Origin: Eulemur rufifrons
Taxonomy: Eukaryota > Chordata > Mammalia > Primates > Lemuridae
Direction of reading: 5' to 3'
Assembly: GCF_041146395.1 (NCBI RefSeq)
Contig: NC_090985.1
Location: forward strand, 1,525,501-1,589,500
Length of the DNA stretch: 64,000 bases
This document shows positions 24,561 to 37,304 of the stretch, piece by piece (position 1 is the stretch's first letter; each line of letters starts with the position of its first letter). The notes beneath the pieces were generated by a model, which was given only the letters and a program-made list of their open reading frames with translations, ran no database searches and was not told where the DNA came from. The translations under genes were made by a program, and so were the position numbers.

Positions 24561-26089
24561 TCTATTGTTGAATAATAAGAGTCAAAATTATTTTTAAAGA
24601 CCATGTGTTAATTCAGAATAGTATGTAAGCAATGCTTGGAAAGTAGATAAAAATCTAATATCCAGATGCCACTATGGAGATGGCACCGTCCTGCCCTGTC
24701 ATAGAGGCACTTCGTCACGAGTAGCGTGGGAGAGCTTGCTCCTAAATCCTTCCATCTGCTCATGCAGAGCCCTCCCCTGCCCTGCTGTGGTCATCCACTG
24801 CCACCTCAAGGCCCTGCTCACCCGAGTGGCAGTGGCTGCAGGTCCGCTGGCAGTGGGGTTTCTGCAGCTGCTCGTGGGGCTGGTGTCAGGGCCGCCACGC
24901 GTGTCTGGTCCCCTGGCTCAGGCACCCTCCCTTCCATGGAGAAGCTGAGCCGGTGACCTGGGGAAAACCCACAGACCTGGGCACTCGGAGAGCTCATTCC
25001 TTCAAGGAAGGTGGGATTTACTACAGATTTTCTGGAAATTTTACCCACATACCCTTGGATTTCATTCACAACTAAAGATTACTTGCCCACATTAAGACTT
25101 TATTTAGTTAATAAGTGGCAACTTCCCTGCTTAATTTCTGCAAAGCGAAGTATTATTCTACTGGGTTGATTAAAATGCATTCTCACAAGTGAGCCCATTT
25201 ACATGCTTGAAGGAGAGGTATCTCAGGGCCCCTCAGGTCTCTTCCTACCCGCTCCTAGGCTGATGCACCTCACAGTTGGGGTTATTTGACTGTATTGATT
25301 GGCGTAAGACCACCGCCACTTAATTACGCTCACGGAGTCTTTGGATTAGTAGTTCAGACAGGGTGCAGTAAGGGTGCTTGTTTCTGCCCCACGCTGTCTG
25401 GGGCCACTTGTCTGGAAGTCACACAGTGTCACTTACTGTATTTTCTTGGTCAACATGGTCACCCGGGAATCCAACTTTAGCCCTTGATGGGAGGAATATA
25501 AAGAGAATTTTGTTCTGGTTTTTTTTTTTTTTTAATCTGCAAAAGTTCTCAGTCAACACCTGTTGAATGAAGAATGAAAATGGTCCCAAGTTTGAGCCAG
25601 TGAGACCCTAACGCTAAAAGATCCGTCCAAAGGACAGAACTGACAAGCACAGTTTCTGGGTGGCAGCTGGATCAGAAGGTTCTTCACGCTGTTCCTTTGC
25701 TTCCCATCTGGCCTGTGGCACCGCGTCCCGTCCCTCAAGCGTGGCTGTGCGCACTTGGCCGCCTGCCCTCTTCGTCCGTAGTGCACCTGTTTACCCGCCA
25801 CGGGGAAGGAGGGCGGGGACGAGACGGAAGCCGGCGCTCGGGCCTCAGCCGGGTGCCCCACACGCATCGTCTTCTCCAGCGCCTGCCACAGCCCGCCGTG
25901 CGGGAGCGTTCTCACTCCCGTCCTACGCGGAAGGTGACGGGTCAGAGAGCTCAGATCCACTAACAGGGCTGCCGGGGCCCACCTCACACCTGCGTGGTCC
26001 AACTCTGATTTCAGCCTCGGCGCAGTGGGCGACTCTGGGTGAGCTTGGACCCACCTCGAGCTCGCAGCGCCCCGTCTAGATGCGTGTCT

Positions 26090-26700
26090 TTCCACTTCGT
26101 ACTTCGCATCAGAGATTCAGACTTTGTATCAGATTTGGAAATTTTTCAGCCATTATTTCTTCAAATATTTTTTTCCGTGTCCTTTCCCTTCTCCTCCAGA
26201 GACTACGGCTGCACGTGTGTTAGGCCCCTGGAAGTGTCCCACAGCTCGTTGATGCTCATTTCATTGGGAAAAGAAATCTTACTCCCAGGTTTTCATTTCG
26301 GATAGTTCCCATTGCTGTCTTCAGATTAACTAATCTTTATCTTTTCTTCTGCCGGGTCTAATATGCCATTAACACCGTCCAGCACACTTTCCATCTCAGA
26401 CGTTGTAGTTTTCATTTCTAGGAGTTTGGTTTGGGTCTTTCTGTATCTTCCATGGTCTACTTAACTGCCTGAACATATGGAATACATTTATAAAAATAGT
26501 TTTAATGTGTTTGTTTGCTCATTCTAAAATCTGTCTCAGCTCTGAGTCATGTTTTGGCTGGTTGATTTTTTTAGCATTGCGGGTTATATTTTCCAGCTTT
26601 ATTACATGCTTGGCGATTTTTTATTTGGTGCCAGACATTGTGAAATTTGAGTTGCTGACCTGGAAGCTCTCGAGATGGCAGCTGGGGACAAACACGGGGC
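26090..26700 (-). mobile_element. L1M/HAL1-like ORF1 remnant, minus strand
   Basis: On the reverse strand this resembles the ORF1 coiled-coil region of old L1M or HAL1 elements. Plus-strand phrases 'gccattatttcttcaaatat', 'ttttcatttctaggagtttg', 'tctgtatcttccatggtcta', 'ttttggctggttgatttttt' and 'ggtgccagacattgtgaaat' are familiar reversed landmarks. It is related to 5600-6300. There is no intact frame. Confidence 0.6.
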
Positions 26701-29013
26701 TCATCTCATTTGTCACACATTTCTCAGGGTCGGCGTGGCTCACCGCCCGACATCCAGTGCTGGTAAACAATTATTTCTTGTACTGTCTTCAATTTGTTTT
26801 TGGTGGTTGTTTCTGACAAGATGGCAAATCTGATGTCTGTTAATCCATCTTGGCTGGAAGCATAACTCCATTGTGGTTAAGAACAACGACGACTAAATAA
26901 AAGCCGCTCTGGTTGTGGTGGGCTGTGAGCATCACCCACACCTGACGCCCTTGATGCCAGGAGCAGCCTCTGAGTGTCCAGGCCGGAGGAGGGGAAGCCT
27001 CTGTGGTGGCCACACCAGGGCATTGCGGGCACCACATTTGGGGGGAACACAGGCAATCGGAAACATACTCAGGAAAGTGACCAGGATGTGGGGAGACCAA
27101 ACCACTTCTGCAGGAGGACCAGTGTGAGTGGCATGAGGATGCTTGGCCTAGAAAGGAACAGACTCAAGGACACCACCTGTCCACTTGTCCAAAGGGCCAC
27201 ACAGCGCAAGAGTGCACAGCCCCAGGGCGCGTCTAGGACCAGCAGGCGGAATCTTCAAGGAGACAGAAGACTGCGTTGTTGGGGGCGTGGTGGCCACCCC
27301 AGCGCTGGAGGAGGTCAAGCAGGAGTGGGTGGCCGTGGCATTCAGGCTTCACAGGGCGCTTGGACTCGCGTCCTCTGAGCGCACCTCCTGCCCTGGAACT
27401 CCACTGCCCTGTGGAGCCCATCTGCCCTGTCCCAGACGGGGGCAGTAACCCTCGCCCATCCACGGAGCAGGAGGAAAGCTTCCCTGTAGCTTTTCCCTCC
27501 TCCTGTCCGTTCTGTGCCTTCAGAGCAGCTCTTCAGGCAGCTATGTGCTGCTGCCCAGCCGACCTGTCACCCTGGAACCAGCGGGTCCCCTTGAAAGAGT
27601 GGCTCTTCAAATTCTGAGGGGCAGGAAACTGCACATCTTTGAGGGCACCTGTGTGCTGTTCCCGTGAGCCCTGCCTGGTGTTGGCGTTGCTGTAGTTAGC
27701 ACGGTAGCGTGTGCCGTGCTGAAGACTTGGGACTTCTGTTCATTCCTGCAGAGGAGGGGCGTGGCCAGATTCTAGGGCTGACGTGGATGACAGGGTGGAG
27801 AGGAGCAGACGGACTGCAGAGGGAATTGTGCGCTGGAACAGCCGGGTTTGGTGGCCGTTAGCATGTAGCAGGTGAGGAGCAAGGCGGCGTGGAGGGTGGA
27901 GCTGAGAGTTCTGACGTGAGGTATTCAGTCACTAGTGCACAACAGGAAACAACCTAGAAGCCACGAGAGGACTGTTGGATAGACATTAATGCCTCCTGTT
28001 AATCAGATCAGTCACCGGGAGGTTAGGGGACGGGATCGGGAAGATGAGCAGAAACCGAGGCAGCTTTGGTGGGTCCAGCAGGCGCGGAGCCCAGAGACTT
28101 CGTTAGCAGCGGCCTGATTGGGACGCTGCGCTCTGCTCTGCGGATGAATTCGAACCTCCCCGCGCCCTGAAAGGAAGGAAAACGGTAAAAGTCTGTCTTC
28201 TCTGACTTCCAGAGTGGAGGCTAGGTACTGTCTTCCACCAGAATCACTCATGAAACGGGATTTCTTCCAAATAAGACATGGCTTGGGCTGCCAATCAGTC
28301 CAATTAGGTGACATGTTACTGCTGGTGGTGATGCTTCTAATAGAGGTTGGAATGTATACAAAGACGCCAGTGAGTTTTGCTGCATATCACAGAAAGCCCA
28401 AATATCAGGGCCATAAATAACTTCATTTGGTGTATTTTCCTCTCAGGCAGAAAACCTGAAGTCCAGAATTAGCACTGTGGCTCTGTGATGTAGTTAGGGA
28501 CGCAGTCTCGTAGCTTTCTGCTCCACGATCCTTGTGTGTCCCCGGCTTCCCTGCCTTTTAAGACAGCTGCTAGAGCTGCCCCATCGTGTCTGTGTCTCAT
28601 GCAGAAAGAAGGAGCGTTCCTGAAGGCCACACACAGGGACCTCCGCGTCCATCCGACAGGCCGGAGCCTTGTCACTTGACCACCTGTAATGCGGTGGGCG
28701 CGTTGCCACTCTGAGTAAATCACGGTGCTTTAAGCATGGACGGGGGAGAGCGTGTGTGGGGTGGGTCACTGGCAGCCTCTTCCACGTGAGAGTGAAAAGG
28801 GGAAAGGGTGTTGGCAGAGATTTGGATACGACTGAGTTGGGAGGACCTACAAGACCTGCGTGGATATTTGCGGTAGGTGGGTCAGGGTCTGGGAGCCCAG
28901 AGACACGGTCTTGGGCTTATCCATGTGTGGTTAGAAATAGAGGCAGTGGGGGGAGGATTTTAGAAGAGACACGGGGGGAGGACGAACTCTGGGCCACAGC
29001 AACATGTAAGGAA

Positions 29014-30140
29014 GCAGTTCTCGGAGTGTGGCCCAGGGACGCCGAGAGTCCCTGAGACAGTTTCTAGGGCACACGAAGTCACACGATTTTTATAACAACT
29101 CTCAGATACTATTTGTCCTTTCCACTGTGTTAACGTTTGCGCTGATGGTGTGAAAAGCATGGGGGAAACTTGCTTGGGCCTCGCCGTAATCAAGGCGGTG
29201 GCACCAAACCGTCCTTCCTGGCCACCACCGTATCCTTCGTCACTGCACACGCGAGGTATAATAAATAAATAAATAAATTTTACAAAGCTGGTTTCACATG
29301 AGAAAGTCCTTGAGGAGACAGTGAAACTGAATTTTGTATAAACCCCAGCACGGGAAGCTTGCAGGAAGCGCCACAGTGCGGCGGTGCGTCAGGGAAAAGC
29401 CTGTGTGTCCGAGGGCTGTGAGCTGAGCCAGCTTCTGTTTCCATGAAGCAGGTTTTACTTGAACAAATGACTAACACACAAACTATGGCTATTCAAATGT
29501 GTGTATTTGGCAGATATTTTCTAAAAAAAAAAAAAAAAAAATGAAAGAGCCTGTCATTTCAAGGAAAAGAATTGACAATATTTCTTGTCAATGGTAAAAT
29601 TCAAGTTTTGTAATGCAAATGTGAATTTTGGAAAGCTTGCCTCCACCACCACAATCATGACCGATATCTAAAGATGTTTCTGATGACATACATGATGATA
29701 TTAACAAGTGTGGTTTTTTAATGTTCTATAATATAGTGTGTCAGTATTTAGAAGATGTGTATAATATGTTGAAAGCATATTTTCCAAAGGACCAGCACAC
29801 GATGTATAAAATCACGTGTGGGTAAAAGATCCACCCAAAGTATTAGACAGACCAATCTATTTGAATATGTCAGCATAAAAAATCATTAACAGAGTTTGGA
29901 TTTCACGTTGCAATTAGTCTTTAAGAAGCTCCACTTGTCAAGATTTGGAAAAACACCAAAGAGGAGTATCCACCGTGTTCTAAAAAGCCTCCTGCTTTTC
30001 TGGCTACCTGTCTGTGTGGGGCCGTGTTCTCTTCACGCACCTCAACTGAAGCGGCCTATGGTAACACACCGGGTGCGGAGCAGATGCTAGAATCCAGCTG
30101 TCTGCTGTTAAGCCATTCAAGAGATTTGCAAAAATGCTAA
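29014..30140 (+). pseudogene. Decayed hAT (Charlie-type) DNA transposon
   Basis: The left end, gcagttctcggagtgtggcc, resembles the terminal inverted repeat of MER5/Charlie-type hAT elements. It is followed by 'cactgtgttaacgtttgcgc' and 'caaggcggtggcaccaaacc'. The coding part begins near 29280 with gctggtttcacatgagaaag (LVSHEK-like). It continues through 'ttgaacaaatgactaacaca', 'ggtaaaagatccacccaaag' and 'ctttaagaagctccacttgt', and ends near 30100 with a degraded hAT C-terminus (open frame 29896-30090, F..KLHLSRFGK). Stops, frameshifts, an AAAT run and an A19 insertion break it. It is inactive and unrelated to ARNT2. Confidence 0.7.
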
Positions 30141-31060
30141 ATAAAAATTGAGAGATAATTTCTTAACATGATGAATGTGTATATGTTGTGCACATGTGTG
30201 TTATATCTTAGGCCAAGAGGCAGTGTCTTATTTAATTGGGAAACCCCTGAGACATCTCCACGAAGATCAGGAACAAGGCAAGAATGCCCACCATCTCTAC
30301 TGCTGTTGGACTGTCAGGGAGATATCAGCCCATACAATTAAATAAGAGAAATCACAGGCAAAAGAATCCGCAAAAAAGAAGGAAAACTCTCTCTGTTTTT
30401 AGATTATATACCAGTACACCTGGAAAAGCCTAGTGAATTAGTGATAAAACTAACTGAAACAAATAACTCAGTGAAGTAGCACAATGCAATGTTAATATGC
30501 AAAAAACGATAGCCTTCATATACGTAAACAATAAACAGAGGGCATGATGATAGAGAAAAACTTTATTGATCATAGTAACAAAGAAGATTAAATACTTAAT
30601 AATAATTTTCATAAGGACCAGTACTTCCTAAAGACAAGCACTAATACAAAGAACAGGTACACACGAGGAAGATTTCAAAACACTCCTGAAAGACACAAAA
30701 CTGGCTTAAACAAATGGGAGCGTCCCTCATTCTTGGGTAGGGCAGTTCAAGGCTATAAAGATGTTAGTCCTCCTGAAGTTAATTTCCACATTCAGGGCAA
30801 TCAGGCTATTTTATGGGGTCAGATAAGTTCATACTAAATTTCATGTGGAAAAATGCACCTTCAAGAATAGCCAAGAACACTGAAAAAGAAAAGCTGCAAG
30901 GGGGGCCTAGTCCTTCCTGACATCACAGTGCATAGTGAGGCCCCTGTCATCAGAGTGCTGCGGTGCCAGCGCCTGAGCAGACACCGCCGTGGGACAGAAG
31001 TTCCCGGCACATATGGGCATGTGTTAAAGGATAAAGGCGGTGTCTCACATCACTGCATTT

Positions 31061-31531
31061 TTTATGTGTTTATTTGGATTATTTTATTTATTCATTTATT
31101 TGCATTTGTTTGGGTCTTTATTTTTATTTCAGCACATTACAGGGGTACGAATGTTTAGGTTACATATATTGCCTTTGCGTGACCCAAGTCAGAGATACAA
31201 GCGTGTCCATCCCCCAGACAGTGAGCACCGCACCCATTAGGTGTGAATATGCCCAGCCCTTCCTCCCCCCCCACCTGCCCGACACCCGATCAATGTTCCT
31301 ACTCTATGTGCACACAAGTGTTGATCAGTTAGAACCAATTTGATGGTGAGCACATGTGGTGCTTGTTGTTCCATTCTTGTGATGCTTCACTTAGTAGAAT
31401 GGGCTCCAGCTCCACCCAGGATAATACAAGAGGTGCTAGATCACCATTGTTTCTTGTGGCTGAGTAGAACTCCATGGTGTACATATACCACATTTTATTA
31501 ATCCACTCGTGGATTGATGGACATTTTTACT
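31061..31531 (-). mobile_element. 5'-truncated L1 3' end, minus strand, nested
   Basis: Reverse-strand L1 3' UTR sequence: T-rich start with 'tttatttcagcacattacag', then 'atgtttaggttacatatatt', 'gcctttgcgtgacccaagtc', 'cttagtagaatgggctccag' and 'ctccatggtgtacatatacc'. It lies inside the older plus-strand L1M, so it is the younger insertion. Confidence 0.75.
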
Positions 31532-31762
31532 AAATGTCAGGGAGGCAACTGGATAGCCATTTAGGAAAAGGTACAATTAGGCACCTGTCCCACAGCCTGC
31601 ACAGGAACAGCTCCAGGTCAATTAGGGATCCAACTGGATAAAAGGAAACCATGAAAGTGTCACAGGGAAACAAGGGTGAATTTTTCTTTAACCTGCACAT
31701 AGAAAGTAGCTTTCTGACCATGACTCAGACTCACGAGGCAGTAAATGATTGAGAAATCTGAC

Positions 31763-32127
31763 CACATACAGTTTTTTTTTTTTTTTTTTTTTTTTTGTTG
31801 AGACAGAGTCTCACTTTGTTGCCCAGGCTAGAGTGAGTGCCGTGGCGTCAGCTTAGCTCACAGCAACCTCAGACTCCTCGGCTTAAGCGATCCTACTGCC
31901 TCAGCCTCCCGAGTAGCTGGGACTACAGGCATGCGCCACTATGCCCGGCTAATTTTTTCTATATAGATTTTTAGTTGTCCATATAATGTCTTTCTATTTT
32001 TAGTAGAGACGGGGTCTCGCTCAGGCTGGTCTCGAACTCCTGACCTTGAGCAATCCACCCGCCTCGGCCTCCCAGAGTGCTAGGATTACAGGCGTGAGCC
32101 ACCGCGCCCGGCCCACATACAGTTTTT
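31763..32127 (-). mobile_element. Strepsirrhine-type Alu, minus strand, with TSD
   Basis: Minus-strand Alu starting with a T run (31772-31796) and ending in gagccaccgcgcccggcc at 32113. It carries the same linker insert as the 7621 copy in reverse (tatagatttttagttgtcca near 31962-31982). Perfect target-site duplications, cacatacagttttt, lie at 31763-31776 and 32114-32127. It is inserted in the L1M ORF2 remnant. Confidence 0.95.
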
Positions 32128-33149
32128 GAAATTTTAAAATCATCGTAAGCAAAGGCAAAAGACGGAACCATCTTGGAAGACACATGCACAACAGCAAATG
32201 CCGTGAACTCTTAAAAACATCCCAGGTACACAGGGAGCTCTTACCAGTTGACAGGCAGAAGACAGAATGGGAAACGGGGAGGAGGCATCAGCAGACAGGC
32301 CACTAAGAAGCAAGACATAAAATGTCCTCGAACACAGGAAACAGCGTTCAGACTCACTGGTAATTAGAGAAACGCACATCGACAGCACTAGGAGGTTGTG
32401 TCTCGCCTCTCAGACTGACGGAAGTTAAATGATGTGGCTGTGCATTCTGTTGGCCGAGACGGGGGCGGGGGCGGGTGGGAATGCCAATTGGTGCGCCCCT
32501 TCTGCGGGGAAATGTGGCAAAACCCAACTGCGTGCGCACTTGCTTTCTGGCCCCGTAACCCACTAGCAGGGATCCACCCTGGGGATGCACCTGCAGTGCC
32601 GAGGTTGTTCACTGCGGTGTTGTTTCTAGTTGAAAATACTGGAAACTGCCCCGTGTTCGTGTGTAGGAAGGTGGTCGAACAAGCCACGGCACATGGCCAG
32701 GGTGCAGCACTGTGCAGTTCTGAAAAGGAATCGAGGAAGAGCTGCATGAACGAACGTGGGGAGAGTCTCAGGAGGCGCCGTTCAGCGAATAGGCCAAGTC
32801 CAAGGAGCGTCTGTAAGGCCCTGCTCGTCACAGAAGGAAGAAGAGATGTGAGAAAATGTGCAGTGTCTGCTCATTGTGGAAAAGAAACACAGCCGGGATG
32901 ACCCCGAAACTAAAGAGAGTGGGTGCCTGCAGGGGGCGGGTGGACAGGGATGGAAAGAAGAGGGGAGAGTGGTGGGAGGAAGAGGGGTGACATCTCTCGG
33001 GCTCGTAGAACCACAGGGGTGTCGAACATGCCCTTCAAAGTGTGCAGGGGAAAGGCCGTCACGGTACTTGTGTGACTCTGTCATCGGGAACCTTTGGTCT
33101 GACCTAGTGTGGAAATATTTATGTTAAGTGTTACGTGGTGCAGAAGGAA

Positions 33150-33540
33150 ATTGTCTGCTTAGCAGCCTGGGAGATTCCAAGAAGGAATGTTTGTTTTCAC
33201 TGCAGGACTCTAACCAGCCACAGATGTTCAAGAACCCTGCACTGAGAGAGACCCCACTGCCAGACCCTCATTGGACAAAACTCTGTTCTAACCCCAGTGA
33301 CAATGATGATTGTTTTAACCAGTTCCTTCCTATCTAGAGCACTGTTTGCAGCACTTAATCAACGTAACCATCACCAATTTCTCCCTTCTAGCCCTTAAAA
33401 ACCCTGATGTTCCCCCACGAGGGGAAATACTAGTTGTGTTCCCTGCCTGGCAATTAGCAACTTGAGCTTCAGTGGTTCTTATTTGTTTTTCTTTTTCCTC
33501 CTACGGCCTTTGTTCGACTCTTTGTCCGCAGGTAAATGAG
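33150..33540 (+). mobile_element. Possible LTR-like segment
   Basis: The segment has a layout reminiscent of a solo LTR, with a cccttaaaaaccct box near 33394-33407 followed by 'gaggggaaatactagttgtg' and a pyrimidine-rich tail. I cannot identify a family, and no TG...CA ends or target-site duplication were confirmed. It may be plain intron. Confidence 0.25.
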
Positions 33541-33883
33541 ATGACCTGAACGACCATGTAGGCTTCTTACTGAAATTTCCTCCTAACTCGGTGCTTTGGC
33601 TAAACCCGCGAATGTGTGGCTGTATTATCTCCATTTCATCTTCCTCAGCGTTCCCTGCCTCGTCCACAGCTGCAGGCAGAGATGTGCCACGAACTCATCC
33701 ACAGGTGTCAGGCGGAGACAGGACAGGAAACGGGCGAGGAACTGGTTAATTCACTGGCCGGTTTCCCAGCCCCGAGTGGCCAACAGTGAATCTATGTTTT
33801 TGATCATGAAAATAAAGTCGTGGGCACTTTCCGCTTTCCCACGCACCCTCGCATGTTGGTGACGCTGGCGTTTCTCGCTGCAG

Positions 33884-33960
33884 GAATGACTATCCCCGAG
33901 GAGGACGCAGACGTGGGACAGGGCAGTAAATACTGCCTCGTGGCCATCGGGAGGCTCCAG
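33884..33960 (+). CDS. ARNT2: ARNT2 exon 9 (end of PAS-A)
   Basis: This 77-nt exon follows TCGCTGCAG and is followed by GTAAGC. Its first two bases complete Gly. It then encodes MTIPEEDADVGQGSKYCLVA and IGRLQ, ending in frame. It corresponds to about residues 293-318 and contains the last PAS-A strand (YCLVAIGRLQ). PPAG|MTIPEEDADVG is ARNT2-specific, since ARNT has VSLPDDDPEAG here. The Met encoded at its start is internal, not an initiation site. Confidence 0.97.
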
Positions 33961-35216
33961 GTAAGCGCAGGGCCAGAGCCTCTCTGACCTCAGACGGAGG
34001 CTCGCTGCTGCCGAGCGCGGGACCGAGGGTCTGGCCGCCTGTGTTCTCGGCGCCGGGTGGGCTTCGCGTCTCACTCTGCGGGACAAGGCTGAGGCCGAGT
34101 CAAGAGGAAAAGGGTCCCGAGGGCTGTAAGCGGCAGAGCTCGTGCTGCGTGGAGGGGCTGCGTCCGCCCACCCCCCGGCCTGCGCCAGCTGCCGCCACGT
34201 CGAGTTCTGCTCGCGCCACAGCCCTGCTCAGCCCCCGTGCACGTCCCCCACGGTCTGCTCGCCTCCACCCTCCCTGCCCTTCCTCCCCTCGCACCACGGC
34301 CCTCCACCGAGCCACACCATCCCCTTCCCGAACCCTCCACGCACGCCCCACCTGCCTGGGGTCCCTTGTCTCCTTCTACTCTTTCCGGAATTCTTTCTCC
34401 TGCGCCTTTCCCGTCCACCCGCCCTTCAAAACCCAGCTGCACTGAGTCCCCGAGCTCCTCCGTCACAGTCGACCCCCTCCCTGGCTCTCAGCTTTGAGTC
34501 CCCGCTCACCCGTCGTCTCCCGCCTGTTCCGCGTGGTGCGTTGGGCACAGGCTCCTTCCCCGCCAGCCCCTCCGGGGCAGGGACGTGTCCTGTTTGACTT
34601 GTGCTCAGTGTCCGGCACACACGGTAGCCACGCGGTCAGCTGGACTGTCGTTCTCCTGAGGACATCCAGGGTCTTCCCGGCTGTGAAGGGAAACCTAACA
34701 GACGTGGATCAGAGGTCCCCGGTGTCCCCGGTCTGACCATTTTCAGACACATGAATAGGCAATTTCATTCACATATGCCAGGCGCCGGGTGTCTCTTGCA
34801 GATGGGTGAAGGAAGAATATTTGGGTAAATTCAGTCAACAAATGTATGTGCTCCAAATACTTCAGCCAGTTCCTTAGGCTCATTTTCCATCCTTAGCAAA
34901 GGGAAGGGGGGAGAAGGGAGGGGCATTAACGTTGATTGAGCACCGACTCAGTACCAAGCATTGTGCCGAGGCTTAACGCGCGGTGCCTCTGTCGAACGCC
35001 ACAGCCCCCCGTGGGAGTGTAGGTTTCCTTATTCCCCCTGGCCGATGAGGCACCTGGAGCGCAGACGTGTAGAGAAGGCGGCAACTGTCACGCTAGTTGA
35101 AGGTGTGGCTCGCTGCACTGACGGCCTGCCAGGATGCGCGAAATCAAACCCGCGTGGAGCGTTCCCGTCTCCGTCTGTCCCGCCACACCGCCTCAGGGGG
35201 GGTGTTCTCGTTCCAG
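33961..35216 (+). other. Intron 9 (1256 bp)
   Basis: A GC-rich intron with a pyrimidine-rich stretch at 34170-34560 and a MIR at about 34925-35110. Long open frames on both strands in 34040-34600 come from low stop-codon density in C-rich DNA. No other element is recognised. Confidence 0.8.
34925..35115 (+). mobile_element. MIR SINE
   Basis: MIR-like order: 'cgttgattgagcaccgactc', 'taccaagcattgtgccgagg', 'ctccctggccgatgaggcac' type core (35033-35055), then 'agaaggcggcaactgtcacg'. CpG-rich divergence is typical of its GC-rich setting. Confidence 0.6.
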
Positions 35217-35351
35217 GTGACCAGCTCGCCCGTGTGCATGGACATGAACGGCATGTCAGTGCCCACAGAGTTCCTGTCGCGGCACAACTCGGATGGCGTC
35301 ATCACGTTTGTGGACCCGCGGTGCATCAGCGTCATCGGCTACCAGCCCCAG
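35217..35351 (+). CDS. ARNT2: ARNT2 exon 10 (PAS-B N-terminal half)
   Basis: A 135-nt, phase 0-0 exon between GTTCCAG and GTCAGT. It encodes 45 residues (about 319-363), including [20 protein letters not shown] and [20 protein letters not shown]. These are the first strands and helix of PAS-B, the domain used for partner dimerisation and coactivator (TACC3, CCDC-type) binding in the ARNT family. One difference from my memory of the human protein is Val for Ile in DG(V/I)ITF, a conservative core change. The exon is otherwise intact. Confidence 0.98.
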
Positions 35352-37304
35352 GTCAGTGGACAGTTGTGAGCTCTCCGCAGCTGGGTAGGGACTTAACTTT
35401 CCTGAAAACGTCCTTATCCATCTGGGACATGACACAAGGACCCTGTGGGGAAGCAGCCCGGACATCCTTGTCCCTGCCTGGCTAGCGCGATGTCCTCCCA
35501 GAGCTAGACAGGGATTGTAACCACCTGCCCTTGAAATGCCTGCTTCTGTCCTTGCCCAGGCCACTGCGTTTCTCTCGTGACCTTTTACAGACCGGAGTCC
35601 GATGTTCTAATGAAGGAGACCCTCTGGTCAATTAATCTCATCAATTCATACAAAGCTCATTAATGTGAAAGATCTGCCACGTCAGGTAAAGTCGCCCAGC
35701 TAGACGTGCCTAACCCTTTGTTTTCCATGGGGACTTGGAAACTTTTTTTTTTACAAGGGACACATTTTCAGGGCTTTGTTCCAAACTGTTTTTTTAAAAA
35801 GTCAGTGTCATGAGAAACACACAACGGCAGGAGAAGTTGTCCCAGATGAAGAGACAGAACAACAACATGTAACATGAGAGTCTTCATTGTGTCCTGCGGC
35901 TGAAGACTTTTCGCTAGAAAAGACACTGGGGAGACAGACAAAGTGTTCATATGTATGGAATATTGAGTGATTTTATCAAATAATTGTTTATTGTCTTAGG
36001 CATAGTATGGTATGTTGTCTTTCTGTAAGATAATGTCGTTTTATGAGGTGCACGCTGGGGAGAAGGGTCCTGTTGTCCACAGTTTACTTTCAGAGACTCA
36101 GCAAGAAATTGCTGAGTGTACAGACATGCGTATGTATGTATCTGTATGCACACATATGCGTATGTATGTGTCTATACACACATATGTGTATCTATGTATC
36201 TATACACAGAGATAAAGAAAAAATGCAAATGTGGCCAAATACTGACAATTGTTGAATATACGTGAAGGATATACAGGGGTTTATTGTATTATTCTTTCAA
36301 CTTTTCTGTAGATTTAAATTTCTTTCAAAATAAAAAGCATTTTTTAAAGAAAAATATCTTTGTTCTAAGGAACACAGTTTGGGGTATGCTGACTGAGTAC
36401 TTCAGTCACACGCATACTTAATAGCTAGAAACAGCTCAGACCAGAAAGGCCAGGAGCCTTCATGTGGTTCTGCATCTCTGGATTCCTGCAAACTTTGAGA
36501 TTCTTAGATGCAAGAAAGGGGAAAATGGATTTGTTTCCAAATTCACCATAACCTCTGATGGCGGTATGTTCCAGCCAGATTCATTTATCCACTGGCACCT
36601 TCCGTGAGCATCTGAGTGCTCGGTGGCACAAAGGTGAGACCTCCCCACCACTGCGGCGCCGACTCCCACTTAGCCCTTGCTGATCTGGGTTCTGATCCGC
36701 GAGTTCGTGTAAATCCTTTGCTGCCTCAGACACTTGCAGCTGGACCACTTTCCCGCAACACGGTTGAACTTGCTCTTGACGGTGTATCTTACCCTGGTCT
36801 GCTTCACTGTGACACACGCTTGTGTTGGGGCTAATGCTGGGTCCCTTGCATGAAGCGCAGACGAGTGAAGGTCGATAGGGAACGGGCGTCACCCAGTGCC
36901 GTTACTCTGTGGTGACCTCGTTCCTTCACCGCAGGAGGGACGGTCTCCACACTTGGCAGCCCCGGTTCTCACAGGCAGCACATGTGGCCTCAGGCTACCA
37001 TCTTGCTTTCTTTTTATGTTTATTAAAACATGTTTATTACAGTTTGCCTCTCCAAGGCAAACAAAAATGAAATTGCATTTGAAGCTGCTGATGCAGCGCT
37101 TGGCACATCAGCAGTGGGCCGTGCGTGTGCCTGCTGGCGGGACCGAGCCTGGGTGCGGACGCCAGCTCCCTGCGGGCCCCGGGGAGGGCGCACCCGGCGG
37201 GCCGGGCCGAAGGAGACGGGAGTGAGCACCGTTGTCCAACGGTGAGTGGACAAACACTTGCAGATGGGGTCTGGGATCACGCAAGCTTGTCTCTTTTTTT
37301 TTAG
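35352..37304 (+). other. Intron 10 (1953 bp)
   Basis: This intron contains an L1M-like 3' scrap near 36200-36345 ('ggatatacaggggtttattg', 'tttcaaaataaaaagcattt') and a TATG-rich microsatellite at 36118-36216. The rest, including 36400-37300, holds nothing I recognise. It ends in a T-rich tract and TTTTAG. Confidence 0.75.
36118..36216. repeat. TATG/TGTA microsatellite
   Basis: An imperfect tetranucleotide region built from gtatgtatgtatctgtatgc, cacatatgcgtatgtatgtg and similar blocks of about 30 bp, repeated roughly three times. Confidence 0.75.

Larger units (their letters stand above)
30236..33110 (+). mobile_element. L1M element split by two later insertions
   Basis: ORF2-derived plus-strand sequence is seen in three blocks: 30236-31060 ('caaggcaagaatgcccacca', 'ggcaatcaggctattttatg'), 31532-31762 ('ggcaactggatagccattta', 'tttctttaacctgcacatag') and 32123-33110 ('tggtaattagagaaacgcac', 'gttgaaaatactggaaactg'). 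In L1 order these blocks join up. Between them lie a minus-strand L1 end and a minus-strand Alu. The third block is unusually GC-rich for an L1. All frames are broken. Confidence 0.7.
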
